Assembly: GCF_000427965.1 (NCBI RefSeq)
Contig: NZ_ATZA01000005.1
Span: 1 to 64,000 of the forward strand
DNA: 64,000 nucleotides
Origin: Olivibacter sitiensis DSM 17696
Lineage (GTDB): Bacteria; Bacteroidota; Bacteroidia; Sphingobacteriales; Sphingobacteriaceae
Direction of reading: 5' to 3'
Position 1 is the first letter of the stretch. Each line of letters begins with the position of its first letter. Positions 6,973 through 15,372 of this stretch are shown here, one piece after another. Position numbers and translations under genes: made by a program. The notes beneath the pieces were generated by a model. That model did no database searches. It saw nothing but the letters and a program-made list of their open reading frames with translations, and was not told where the DNA came from.

Positions 6973-8445
6973 ATGAAAAAGATCATAAAACAATATACGA
7001 TAGCCGGTTTGGCTTTGCTATCGCTAATGACCGGAGCCTGCGTGAAAAGTGCAGAAGAATGGAATCTTGACACCAAAAACGCGAGTACCGTGCCTGCATA
7101 TACTTTGTTCACCGGAGCAACAAAGAATCTGGTAGACGTAATTACCACACCCGCGACAGGTACTAATCCGTTTCGGTTTTACGTGCAGTACTGGACCATG
7201 ACCGAATACCTCGATATGCCCAGGTACAACTTAGATCAAAGCACCCTACCGCAGAACTTTTGGCAAATAGTCTACAAAGATATATTGGCAGATTTTGCAG
7301 AGTCTAGGAAGATTACCGAGGCAGACGAACTGCTAGACCCAGTGGTAAAACAAAATGAGCTGGCCCAGATCGAAATATTATCAGTCTATGCATGGAGCAT
7401 ACTGGTAAACACCTTTGGGAATGTGCCCTATACAGAGGCCATGAATCCAGACAATGTATTGCCTGTCTTTGATGATGCTCATAGTATTTATCTAGACTTG
7501 CTAAGCAGGCTGAACACAGCCATAGGCCAACTAGATACGCAAGGCGAAAGCTTCGGCTCGGCAGATCCCATCTATGGCGGAAACATGGGCCAATGGGTGA
7601 AATTTGCAAATACCCTGAAAGTGAAACTTGCCATGGTAGTAGCCGACTCGGATGAAAACCTGGCCAGGCAGTATGTGGGCGAGGCCTATGACAAAGGGTT
7701 CGAGTCAAATGCGGATAATGCTGTTTTTCAATACATGGCAGCAAACCCCAATAACAATCCCATTTCTGGCGTGGCAAACCCGCTGTTTACCAGCAGGCAG
7801 GATTTTGTGGTAACCAGCATCATCGTGGACCCCATGAACGAGCTTAGCGACCCTCGTCGCAGCGCCTACTTTACCACCGTTGGGGGTACTTATAGGGGTG
7901 GAGATTACGGCTTCACCAATGTATACGGCAATTTTTCCACGATGTCAACGACCATATCCGACCCCCTATTGGAAGGCGTGTTTGCAGACTACTCGGAATT
8001 TCAGTTCAACCTAGCCGAAGCTGCCGAACGCTGGGGCAATGTGGGAGCTTCTGCCGCTTCGTACTATGAAAATGGCATACGGGCTTCCATTAGCTATTGG
8101 GGAGGCAGCGAAGCAGCGACAGCATCATACCTGGCGCAGCCTACCGTGGCCTATACCTCTGCACAAGGCGACTACAAGCAGAAAATAGGTATGCAGAAAT
8201 GGTATGCGCTATACAATCGGGGTTATGACGCTTGGATAGAATGGCGTAGATTGGACTATCCCGTATTGTACCCACCTACCGTATCGGCAGATGGTGAAGA
8301 CTTCGCTCCCTCGGGCTTGTCCATTCCAGTTCGCCTTATTTATCCGCTTAACGAGCAGGGCTTGAACGGCGACAATCTCGCTGCTGCCGCTAGTGCCATA
8401 GGAGGCGATCTAGTCACAACAAAACTCTTCTGGGACATATTTTAA
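6973..8445 (+). CDS. SusD/RagB-like outer-membrane lipoprotein (SusD-like_2 type)
   Basis: A 490-residue lipoprotein. The signal peptide ends in the lipobox 'LMTGAC', so Cys at about residue 23 should be lipidated. The start of the mature protein ('NLDTKNASTVPAYTLFTGATKNL') and the C-terminal part ('YKQKIGMQKWYALYNRGYDAWIEWRRL') resemble the SusD-like_2 branch of SusD proteins, which cap SusC transporters and bind the incoming ligand at the cell surface. It follows the frameshifted susC by 37 bases and must be its partner. No glycoside hydrolase or regulator is nearby, so the ligand cannot be predicted. The gene itself is intact. Confidence 0.9.
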   Translation: MKKIIKQYTIAGLALLSLMTGACVKSAEEWNLDTKNASTVPAYTLFTGATKNLVDVITTPATGTNPFRFYVQYWTMTEYLDMPRYNLDQSTLPQNFWQIVYKDILADFAESRKITEADELLDPVVKQNELAQIEILSVYAWSILVNTFGNVPYTEAMNPDNVLPVFDDAHSIYLDLLSRLNTAIGQLDTQGESFGSADPIYGGNMGQWVKFANTLKVKLAMVVADSDENLARQYVGEAYDKGFESNADNAVFQYMAANPNNNPISGVANPLFTSRQDFVVTSIIVDPMNELSDPRRSAYFTTVGGTYRGGDYGFTNVYGNFSTMSTTISDPLLEGVFADYSEFQFNLAEAAERWGNVGASAASYYENGIRASISYWGGSEAATASYLAQPTVAYTSAQGDYKQKIGMQKWYALYNRGYDAWIEWRRLDYPVLYPPTVSADGEDFAPSGLSIPVRLIYPLNEQGLNGDNLAAAASAIGGDLVTTKLFWDIF

Positions 8446-8469
8446 CTTGTTCCAGAAGTTCCGCTTTTC

Positions 8470-8509
8470 AAGGTGTGTCTACCCATAGGAAGGTCGGCAC
8501 ACCTTTTTT
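8470..8509 (+). terminator. intrinsic terminator after susD
   Basis: AAGGTGTGTCTACC and GGTCGGCACACCTT pair around an 8-base loop and are followed by a run of Ts, 24 bases after the susD stop codon. Confidence 0.85.
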
Positions 8510-8635
8510 ATTTATTGTTAGTGCAGGTGAGATAAAACAGCGCCGCAGAGAACATCCACCTACCATCAGCTACCAAATAAAAAAATCCCCGTCAAATAAA
8601 TTACACTTTGCCCTTAGCGAATACCAAAAATTGAT

Positions 8636-8643
8636 TACCTTTG
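8636..8643 (+). promoter_or_regulatory. carB: candidate -7 element of the carB promoter
   Basis: TACCTTTG matches TAnnTTTG. A TTTG lies at 8607-8610, with a spacing of 25 bases, slightly long for a -33 element. Use of this promoter would give carB an untranslated leader of about 235 bases containing the inverted repeat at 8684-8822. Confidence 0.55.
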
Positions 8644-8683
8644 CACTCCGATAAAGCAGTCGGAACTCCCTATCTAAATAGAG

Positions 8684-8822
8684 TTCGTCCATAAAGTCTA
8701 GTGGCCAGGCTAGAATGGTGTTTGGCTAGGCGCGCGAAGCGAGAAAAAGCGCAGTTTACTGACGGTAAATGAGCATTTTTTGAGTAAGCGCAACGAAGCC
8801 AGGCGACGTTATAGACGGACAC
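8684..8822 (+). promoter_or_regulatory. carB: large imperfect inverted repeat in the carB leader, with attenuator-like hairpin
   Basis: The carB leader is an imperfect palindrome of about 140 bases: outer parts GTTCGTCCATAAAG and TTATAGACGGAC are related by inversion, then GGCTAGGCGCGC pairs roughly with GCGCAACGAAGCCAGGC. The centre is a hairpin, GCGCAGTTTAC (8749-8759), loop TGACG, GTAAATGAGC (8765-8774), followed by six Ts (8776-8781). That centre looks like an intrinsic terminator placed about 105 bases before the start codon, so premature termination could control carB. Alternatively the whole element is a dispersed palindromic repeat that landed here. No known riboswitch class is recognisable. 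Confidence 0.5.
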
Positions 8823-8886
8823 TAAACAACAGGCTTTTCTGCACTGTGGCATCCAAAGCGTATATTGAAAATTTTTTAGACAAAAA

Positions 8887-11703
8887 ATGCCAAAAAACAC
8901 CTCCATTGGTTCCGTACTCATCATCGGATCGGGGCCCATCATCATCGGACAAGCGTGTGAATTTGACTACTCTGGTTCCCAAGCCGCTCTTTCCCTAAAG
9001 GAAGAGGGAATTGAGGTTTCCATCATCAATTCCAATCCGGCAACTATCATGACCGACAAGGTCATTGCCGACCACGTTTACCTCCTGCCATTGACCGTAG
9101 AAAGCATTGAGCAAATCCTACAGGAAAGGAAGATAGATGCCGTACTGCCTACCATGGGCGGGCAAACGGCGCTGAACCTGTGTATCCAAGCATCCGAAAG
9201 GGGCATCTGGGAGAAATACGGTGTGAAGGTCATCGGTGTGGACGTAGCGGCCATTGAAAAAACCGAAAACCGCGAGGCTTTCCGCCAGCTGATGGTAGAT
9301 ATCGGCGTGGGCGTGGCCAGATCACATATTGCCAACTCCTTCCTGGAAGGCAAGGAAGCTGCACAGGAAATAGGATTCCCGCTGGTGATACGTCCTAGCT
9401 ATACACTAGGGGGCACAGGGGGTGGCTTTGTGCACAAGAAAGAAGAATTTGAAGCGGCCCTGAGCCGTGGCCTGCAAGCATCGCCCACGCATGAGGTGCT
9501 GGTAGAGCAAGCCGTATTGGGATGGAAAGAATACGAGCTGGAGCTGCTGCGCGACAGCAATGACAACGTCATCATCATCTGCTCTATAGAAAACTTCGAC
9601 CCTATGGGCATCCATACGGGCGACTCGATAACGGTAGCCCCGGCCATGACTTTGAGCGACAAGTGCTACCAAGACATGCGCAATCAGGCCATAAAGATGA
9701 TGCGCGCCATAGGCAACTTTGCAGGAGGCTGCAACGTGCAGTTTTCCGTCAATCCGGAAAACGAGGACATCATCGCCATCGAGATCAATCCGCGTGTGAG
9801 CCGTTCATCCGCACTGGCCTCTAAGGCTACTGGCTATCCCATAGCCAAGATTGCCGCCAAGCTGGCCATTGGCTATAACTTGGACGAACTGGACAACCAG
9901 ATCACCAAGACCACATCGGCCTATTTTGAGCCTACGCTAGACTATGTCATCGTGAAATCGCCTCGCTGGAACTTTGCCAAGTTCAAAGGGGCCAATCGCG
10001 AGCTAGGGCTTCAGATGAAATCCGTGGGCGAGGTGATGGCCATTGGCCGTACCTTTATCGAGGCTTTGCAGAAAGCCTGCCAGAGCTTGGAGACAAACCG
10101 TCTGGGCCTTGGCGCCGACGGCAAACAGGTGCGCAACATAGAGGAGATCATGCATGGGCTGGAACATCCTAGCAGTGGACGCCTCTTCTACATCAAGGAC
10201 GCCTTTGAGATGGGCGTGCCTTTGGAGTCCATCCGCAAGGCCACCCTCATAGATAAATGGTTCTTGGTGCAGATACAGGAACTGGTGGAGCTGGAGGGCG
10301 AACTGAGGCGCTATCAACTGGACAATATACCCAAGGATTTTTTTATCACCCTGAAGCAAAAGGGATTTTCCGATGGCCAGATCGCCTGGCTTTTGGGCAA
10401 TGTGACCGAAGACGACGTATACCACCGCCGTCGCGAGCTGGGCATCAAGCGAGTGTACAAAATGGTGGATACCTGCGCTGCCGAATTTGAGGCCAAAACG
10501 CCTTATTACTATTCTACCTTTGAGCACGAAAACGAATCCACTCCTAGCGATAAGAAGAAAATCATCGTGTTGGGTTCAGGCCCCAACCGCATAGGCCAAG
10601 GCATCGAGTTCGACTACTCCTGCGTGCACGGCCTGCTGGCTTCCAAAGAAGCGGGATATGAGGCCATCATGGTAAACTGCAACCCCGAAACGGTATCCAC
10701 CGACTTCAACATGGCAGACAAGCTGTATTTTGAACCCGTATTCTGGGAACATGTCCGCGAGATCATTGACCTGGAAAAACCAGAGGGCGTCATCGTGCAA
10801 TTAGGCGGGCAAACGGCCTTGAAAATGGCTGAGCAACTTAAGGAAACAGGTGTCAAGATAATTGGTACCAGCTTTGAAAACATGGACCTGGCCGAAGATA
10901 GGGGCCGCTTTTCCGACCTGTTGAAAGAACTCGATATCCCATACCCAAAATATGGTGTAGCTGAGAATGCGGAAGAAGCTATCAAGGTAGCCAAGGAAGT
11001 TGGCTTTCCCGTTTTGGTGCGCCCCAGTTACGTACTTGGCGGACAGCATATGAGCATTGTCATCAACGATGAAGAGCTCGAGAAGGCCGTTATCAAGATC
11101 AACAAAAACCTGCCCGGCAATAGGGTGCTCATAGACCATTTCCTAGATCGTGCCGAAGAGGCCGAATCTGACTCTATATGCGATGGCAACGAGGTGCACA
11201 TCATCGGCATGATGGAGCACATAGAGCCCGCAGGCATCCATTCGGGTGACTCCAGCGCCGTGCTACCGCCATTCAGTCTTTCGCAAAAAGTGCAGGATAC
11301 GATGGCAGAATACACCATCAAAATTGCCAAGGCACTTAACGTGCTGGGACTGCTCAACATTCAGTTTGCCATCAAGGATGAGAAGGTCTACGTGATAGAG
11401 GCCAATCCGCGTGCCTCGCGTACCGTTCCTTTCATTGCCAAAGCATACGATGTACCTTATATCAACATCGCCACCAAGGTGATGCTGGGAGACAAAAAAC
11501 TGAAAGATTTCAAGATAGAAAGAAAACTGAAGGGTTATGCCATCAAGGAACCTGTATTCTCCTTTGATAAGTTCCCGGACGTGGACAAGCAGTTGGGCCC
11601 CGAGATGCGCTCTACCGGCGAGGCCATTCGCTTTATCAAAGATCTGAACGACCCTTATTTCAGGCAGCTATATGCCGAAAAATCCATGTACCTGAGCAAA
11701 TAG
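8887..11703 (+). CDS. carB: carbamoyl-phosphate synthase large subunit
   Basis: A 938-residue CarB, which makes carbamoyl phosphate from glutamine-derived ammonia, bicarbonate and two ATP for pyrimidine and arginine synthesis. The two homologous halves are both complete: the N half begins '[21 protein letters not shown]' (from residue 9) and the C half repeats it as '[20 protein letters not shown]' near residue 558. ATP-grasp motifs '[12 protein letters not shown]' and '[11 protein letters not shown]' and the metal-binding '[12 protein letters not shown]' and '[12 protein letters not shown]' are present. The protein stops at 'AEKSMYLSK', where enterobacterial CarB (1,073 aa) continues into the methylglyoxal-synthase-like allosteric domain, so UMP and ornithine control through that domain should be missing. 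carA is not adjacent. Expression may be controlled through the structured leader. Confidence 0.96.
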   Translation: MPKNTSIGSVLIIGSGPIIIGQACEFDYSGSQAALSLKEEGIEVSIINSNPATIMTDKVIADHVYLLPLTVESIEQILQERKIDAVLPTMGGQTALNLCIQASERGIWEKYGVKVIGVDVAAIEKTENREAFRQLMVDIGVGVARSHIANSFLEGKEAAQEIGFPLVIRPSYTLGGTGGGFVHKKEEFEAALSRGLQASPTHEVLVEQAVLGWKEYELELLRDSNDNVIIICSIENFDPMGIHTGDSITVAPAMTLSDKCYQDMRNQAIKMMRAIGNFAGGCNVQFSVNPENEDIIAIEINPRVSRSSALASKATGYPIAKIAAKLAIGYNLDELDNQITKTTSAYFEPTLDYVIVKSPRWNFAKFKGANRELGLQMKSVGEVMAIGRTFIEALQKACQSLETNRLGLGADGKQVRNIEEIMHGLEHPSSGRLFYIKDAFEMGVPLESIRKATLIDKWFLVQIQELVELEGELRRYQLDNIPKDFFITLKQKGFSDGQIAWLLGNVTEDDVYHRRRELGIKRVYKMVDTCAAEFEAKTPYYYSTFEHENESTPSDKKKIIVLGSGPNRIGQGIEFDYSCVHGLLASKEAGYEAIMVNCNPETVSTDFNMADKLYFEPVFWEHVREIIDLEKPEGVIVQLGGQTALKMAEQLKETGVKIIGTSFENMDLAEDRGRFSDLLKELDIPYPKYGVAENAEEAIKVAKEVGFPVLVRPSYVLGGQHMSIVINDEELEKAVIKINKNLPGNRVLIDHFLDRAEEAESDSICDGNEVHIIGMMEHIEPAGIHSGDSSAVLPPFSLSQKVQDTMAEYTIKIAKALNVLGLLNIQFAIKDEKVYVIEANPRASRTVPFIAKAYDVPYINIATKVMLGDKKLKDFKIERKLKGYAIKEPVFSFDKFPDVDKQLGPEMRSTGEAIRFIKDLNDPYFRQLYAEKSMYLSK

Positions 11704-11715
11704 TTGTTCAGGTAC
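11688..11715. terminator. inverted repeat at the carB/comB convergence
   Basis: GTACCTGAGC and GTTCAGGTAC can pair (one G-T pair) around the carB stop codon, between the convergent carB and comB genes. There is no T run after it, so its activity as a terminator is uncertain. Confidence 0.35.
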
Positions 11716-11720
11716 ATAAC

Positions 11721-12431
11721 CTAGGCTTTCAATTCAACTAGGCGGTCACCATCCATCACCGGAATAGCGGTGATGGTATCTTGTTGCAGGCAAAACCGAA
11801 TATCGGCATCCAAGCCTAACCTTTGCATACGCTGTCCGTGCGTGCTGTCAGACAGGCGTTGGTACAGGTCGTCTTTATAGTCATGGTACAATTGCAGGGC
11901 TATTTGCGCTGCATCATCCTCAAGGGCGTAGCTATGCCCCAGCTTGGCAATCAGCGCACCGGCAAATACGGTATCTTCCAGGTTGACATGATCTTCCCAC
12001 CCGGCACATACCAAAACTACGTTTTCCTCCCGAGTAGCAAGGTACCGCGCCAAAGCGGTAATGTGGAGAAAGGAGCCCGCCAAGATCTGCTTGGCTCCAA
12101 GAGCCATTTGTATGGCTTTGGTACCATTGGTAGTGGTGAGGACGATGGTCTTTCCCAAAACTTGCTCCCGGGTATAAGAAAAGGGAGAGTTGCCCGCATG
12201 AAAGCCCTCCACCACCTTGCCCCGGCGTTCGGCAGCCAACAAATAACCCCTGCCCTCATAAGAAAGGCATTCGGAAACATCCATCACCGGAATGATGGCC
12301 CTGGCTCCGTTGGCTATACCGTAGCAAATGGATGTCGTGGCCCTGAAGATGTCTATTGCAACGACAATACTCGCCTGCAGGTCATATAAGGGCAAAAGCG
12401 CCGGGCTCAAGCAAACGGAGATAAGAGGCAT
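11721..12431 (-). CDS. comB: 2-phosphosulfolactate phosphatase family protein (ComB)
   Basis: A 236-residue cytosolic protein with the ComB signature: 'VVAIDIFRATTSICYGIANGA' region near residue 23, 'LAAERRGKVVEGFHAGNSP' near residue 65, 'TTTNGTKAI' near residue 98 and 'CAGWEDHVNLEDTVFAGALI' near residue 141. ComB of methanogens hydrolyses 2-phosphosulfolactate to sulfolactate in coenzyme M synthesis; bacteria have homologues where the product may be sulfolactate or the substrate may differ. It follows gcvT by 27 bases on the same strand and is probably cotranscribed, although no pathway link to glycine cleavage is known to me. A role near sulfonate or sulfonolipid metabolism, known in some Bacteroidota, is only a guess. 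Confidence 0.88.
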   Translation of the reverse strand: MPLISVCLSPALLPLYDLQASIVVAIDIFRATTSICYGIANGARAIIPVMDVSECLSYEGRGYLLAAERRGKVVEGFHAGNSPFSYTREQVLGKTIVLTTTNGTKAIQMALGAKQILAGSFLHITALARYLATREENVVLVCAGWEDHVNLEDTVFAGALIAKLGHSYALEDDAAQIALQLYHDYKDDLYQRLSDSTHGQRMQRLGLDADIRFCLQQDTITAIPVMDGDRLVELKA

Positions 12432-12458
12432 AACAATAATAAATAAGGCTATTTTCTT

Positions 12459-13538
12459 CTATTTCACAAAAGGGGGCTTGCTCACACTGGCCTTCACCGG
12501 CTTGTTCCTGATGTCGATATAGATTTCGGTTCCTTCCTTGGCAAAGGCCGTTTTTACATAGCCTAGCCCAATTGACTTCTGCAAGGTGGGCGACTGTGTT
12601 CCGGAGGTTACCACACCTATCTCGTTGCCTTCGGCATCTACAATCTTGTATCCATGGCGTGGGATGCCGCGATCTATCATCTCAAAGCCCACGAGCTTGC
12701 GCTCCACACCCTGCTCTTTTTGCTTTTTCAGGTTCTCCGAGTTTACAAAGTCCTTCGTAAACTTGGTCACCCATCCCAATCCCGCTTCCAATGGGCTTGT
12801 GGTATCGTCTATATCGTTGCCATAGAGGCAAAAGCCCATTTCCAGTCTAAGTGTATCGCGTGCGCCCAAGCCAATGGGCTTGATGCCAAAGGGCTTGCCC
12901 GCTTCCATGATGGCATCCCATACGGTTTGGGCATTTTCATTGGCCACGTAGATCTCAAAGCCGCCGGCACCCGTATAGCCTGTGGCAGATACCAGCACAT
13001 TGTCTACGCCGGCAAAGACGCCCTTCTCAAAGGTATAGTAAGCCATCTTGCCCAGGTCCATATCCGTGAGCGACTGCAGCGCTTCGGCAGCCTTGGGGCC
13101 TTGTACGGCAAACAAGGAGGTCTGCTCCGAAATGTCCTTCATCTCCACACCAAAGGTGTTGTGGCTAGATATCCAATTCCAGTCTTTTTCGATATTGGAG
13201 GCGTTTACTACAAGGAGCAGCGTCTCCTCACCCAATTTGTACACCAGAAAATCGTCTACAATACCGCCTGTCTCATTGGGAATACAGGCATATTGGATCT
13301 TGCCCTTATACAATCTGGAAGCATCGTTCGAACTAATCTTCTGTACCAGGTCTATGGCATGAGGGCCCTTGAGTATAAATTCGCCCATGTGGCTCACATC
13401 AAAGACACCTACGCTATTGCGTACGGCAGCATGTTCATCATTGATACCCGTGTATTGTACAGGCATGTTGAAGCCTGCAAAAGGAACCATTTTCGCACCC
13501 AGCTTTATGTGGGTGTCAGTCAGTGCGGTATTTTTCAT
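12459..13538 (-). CDS. gcvT: glycine cleavage system aminomethyltransferase (T protein)
   Basis: A 359-residue T protein, the tetrahydrofolate-dependent step of glycine cleavage that releases ammonia and passes the methylene group to THF. The start '[19 protein letters not shown]' and '[10 protein letters not shown]' (about residues 44-53) are the standard folate-site motifs; '[12 protein letters not shown]' and '[21 protein letters not shown]' are also characteristic. The ATG at 13538 gives the usual length. gcvH and gcvP are not nearby. No glycine riboswitch is recognisable in the 127 bases upstream. comB follows in the same direction. Confidence 0.96.
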   Translation of the reverse strand: MKNTALTDTHIKLGAKMVPFAGFNMPVQYTGINDEHAAVRNSVGVFDVSHMGEFILKGPHAIDLVQKISSNDASRLYKGKIQYACIPNETGGIVDDFLVYKLGEETLLLVVNASNIEKDWNWISSHNTFGVEMKDISEQTSLFAVQGPKAAEALQSLTDMDLGKMAYYTFEKGVFAGVDNVLVSATGYTGAGGFEIYVANENAQTVWDAIMEAGKPFGIKPIGLGARDTLRLEMGFCLYGNDIDDTTSPLEAGLGWVTKFTKDFVNSENLKKQKEQGVERKLVGFEMIDRGIPRHGYKIVDAEGNEIGVVTSGTQSPTLQKSIGLGYVKTAFAKEGTEIYIDIRNKPVKASVSKPPFVK

Positions 13539-13665
13539 TCAAAAATAATTTGTTTTAAAGCAGCCCCATGGAACCTGCATTTTCATCACCATTTACCTTA
13601 GGCGTCGATCATGAAAGGTTTCATCGAGGCCAAAAATACATATTTTAATGATAATAGCACTAGGC

Positions 13666-14265
13666 CTACAGCGCCAGCATCAACTGTGGATCGCTTACGC
13701 GGAAACTCTTCCTATGATGCGGACTGATGCCATATTCCAATATGGCCTTGCGGTGCTTCACCGTAGGATAGCCTTTGTTGCACAGCCAGTCGTATTGCGG
13801 AAAGTCTAGGGCCAGCCTGTCCATATAGTCATCCCTATAGGTCTTGGCCAAGATAGAGGCGGCCGCTATGCTCAGGTATTTCCCATCGCCCTTTACGATA
13901 CATTCAAAAGGAAGGTTTTGGTATGGGCGGAAACGGTTGCCATCTATCAAAACAAACTCCGCCCGGGTAGTCAGTTTATCGAGGGCACGATGCATGGCCA
14001 GAAAAGAAGCGTTCAGGATGTTGATGCGGTCTATCTCCTCTGCTTCTACCTGGGCCACGGCAAAAGCGATGGCCTCCTGTTCGATAATCTCTCTCAAGAC
14101 ATAGCGTTGGGCGGCATTCAGTTTCTTCGAATCGTTGAGTATTTCATGCCTAAACTCGGGACCAAAGACTACCGCAGCAGCAAATACGGGACCTGCCAAG
14201 CAGCCCCTTCCTGCCTCATCGCAGCCAGCTTCAATCAATTGGTTCTGAAAAGAAGATAAAAGCAT
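13666..14265 (-). CDS. rnhB: ribonuclease HII
   Basis: A 199-residue type 2 RNase H, which removes RNA and misincorporated ribonucleotides from DNA. '[19 protein letters not shown]' at about residues 14-32 holds the catalytic Asp-Glu (D16, E17) and the GRG motif; 'LNDSKKLN' follows near residue 43, 'VLIDGNRF' carries the third acidic residue, and '[15 protein letters not shown]' with '[12 protein letters not shown]' completes the family pattern. It stands 127 bases downstream-to-upstream of gcvT on the same strand. The 246 bases between this gene and the next plus-strand gene (14266-14511) must contain the divergent promoters; I see no exact -7 consensus there. Confidence 0.95.
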   Translation of the reverse strand: MLLSSFQNQLIEAGCDEAGRGCLAGPVFAAAVVFGPEFRHEILNDSKKLNAAQRYVLREIIEQEAIAFAVAQVEAEEIDRINILNASFLAMHRALDKLTTRAEFVLIDGNRFRPYQNLPFECIVKGDGKYLSIAAASILAKTYRDDYMDRLALDFPQYDWLCNKGYPTVKHRKAILEYGISPHHRKSFRVSDPQLMLAL

Positions 14266-14511
14266 CTAACAAACTTAGGCAATGTGAAACTAAAATGCAA
14301 GTCTGACCTTTCTAAGGTCCTTTTCGGAAATTTAGAATCATTATTGCGCTGCATTAAGCCTAATTAACATTCCCATTTACTATCATTGCAAATTATTTGA
14401 CTCAAGACATTGAGGTTTAACGCAATTAGGCTTTCTATTTGTAATAATCTTGTTGCGGTTAAACAGCCTATATACTCATCAGTCAAAGTGAAGATTAGAA
14501 TTTAATGTTAG

Positions 14512-15339
14512 ATGAATAAATCGCTACATTTTTATTTTTTTGTTTGTGCAATGTCGTTTGTCCTGCTTAATGCTGGCAATGCCTTTGCGCAAAAAAAGAA
14601 AAAGGAAAAACCATTGCCAGACAGGGAAGCGGAATCACTTTTATACCTGATGCCCGTATCCATAGACGGCAATTTGGAGGAATGGGGCGACTCGCTGCGG
14701 TTCAGTTATGAAAAGCAGCATTTGCAATTTGATCTGGCCAATGACGGTACCAACCTCTATATAGCGATGAAAACAAGCGATCCCGATGCCCAGATGCAGG
14801 CCTTAAGGCAGGGATTCAATTTCACGGTAAATGTGGATGGAAAGAAAAAAGACGGCCCTACCATCACATTCCCCATTCCCGACAGGGAAGCCTTGCGTAG
14901 CTTGATGGCACTGCCTGACGACGAGAAACCCGAAGATATTCGGGCAGGCATTCTCTCTACCGTGAAGGCTATCTATATATCAGGCTTCAAGGATATCGTA
15001 GACGGGGCAATTTCTTTGCAAAACAATTTTGGCATTCATGCAAAAGCCGCCGTAGACAGCGCAAGCGACGCCCTTTGCTTTGAAGCGCAAATCCCCTTGG
15101 ACAGGCTCTATATGGCCGACGAGAAGGCACCATTGGCCATGAATATCAAGATAAATGGCATCATCGTCAGGATGGTGAGCGACAACAGCAACATGTCCCC
15201 TTATGGTAATAGTATGCGCCGTCGCATGTATGGAGGCTACGGCTACCCCTATTACGGCAATATGGGCCAGGGACCTATGAGAAGAGAGGCCAGGCAAGAG
15301 CCCGGGAAATGGATAGTGCTCCCCTTAACTACAGAATAA
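14512..15339 (+). CDS. exported protein with CBM9-like/DOMON-like domain
   Basis: A 275-residue protein with a signal peptide (cleavage near 'NAFAQ', about residue 26) followed by a Lys-rich stretch. 'MPVSIDGNLEEWGDSLRF' near residue 47 and 'ANDGTNLYIAMKTSDP' near residue 76 are typical of family 9 carbohydrate-binding-like beta-sandwich domains attached to exported Bacteroidota proteins. The C-terminal part is rich in Tyr, Gly, Met and Arg ('RRRMYGGYGYPYYGNMGQ'). It is 33 bases upstream of a TonB-dependent barrel gene and probably forms an operon with it, so it may be a periplasmic or surface accessory of that protein. Ligand unknown. Confidence 0.7.
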   Translation: MNKSLHFYFFVCAMSFVLLNAGNAFAQKKKKEKPLPDREAESLLYLMPVSIDGNLEEWGDSLRFSYEKQHLQFDLANDGTNLYIAMKTSDPDAQMQALRQGFNFTVNVDGKKKDGPTITFPIPDREALRSLMALPDDEKPEDIRAGILSTVKAIYISGFKDIVDGAISLQNNFGIHAKAAVDSASDALCFEAQIPLDRLYMADEKAPLAMNIKINGIIVRMVSDNSNMSPYGNSMRRRMYGGYGYPYYGNMGQGPMRREARQEPGKWIVLPLTTE

Positions 15340-15372
15340 TACTAAAACAAAAACAATATATTTTTCAAACAA

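Noticed and set aside
12654-13601. 315-aa plus-strand ORF opposite gcvT
   Set aside because: Antisense shadow of a clear gcvT; composition unlike a real protein and no homology pattern.
13539-13665. Glycine riboswitch or promoter upstream of gcvT
   Set aside because: No tandem aptamer pattern; the minus-strand TATTTTTG at 13547-13540 lies so close to the ATG that transcription would start inside the gene, and the other match (13638-13631) has no -33 partner.
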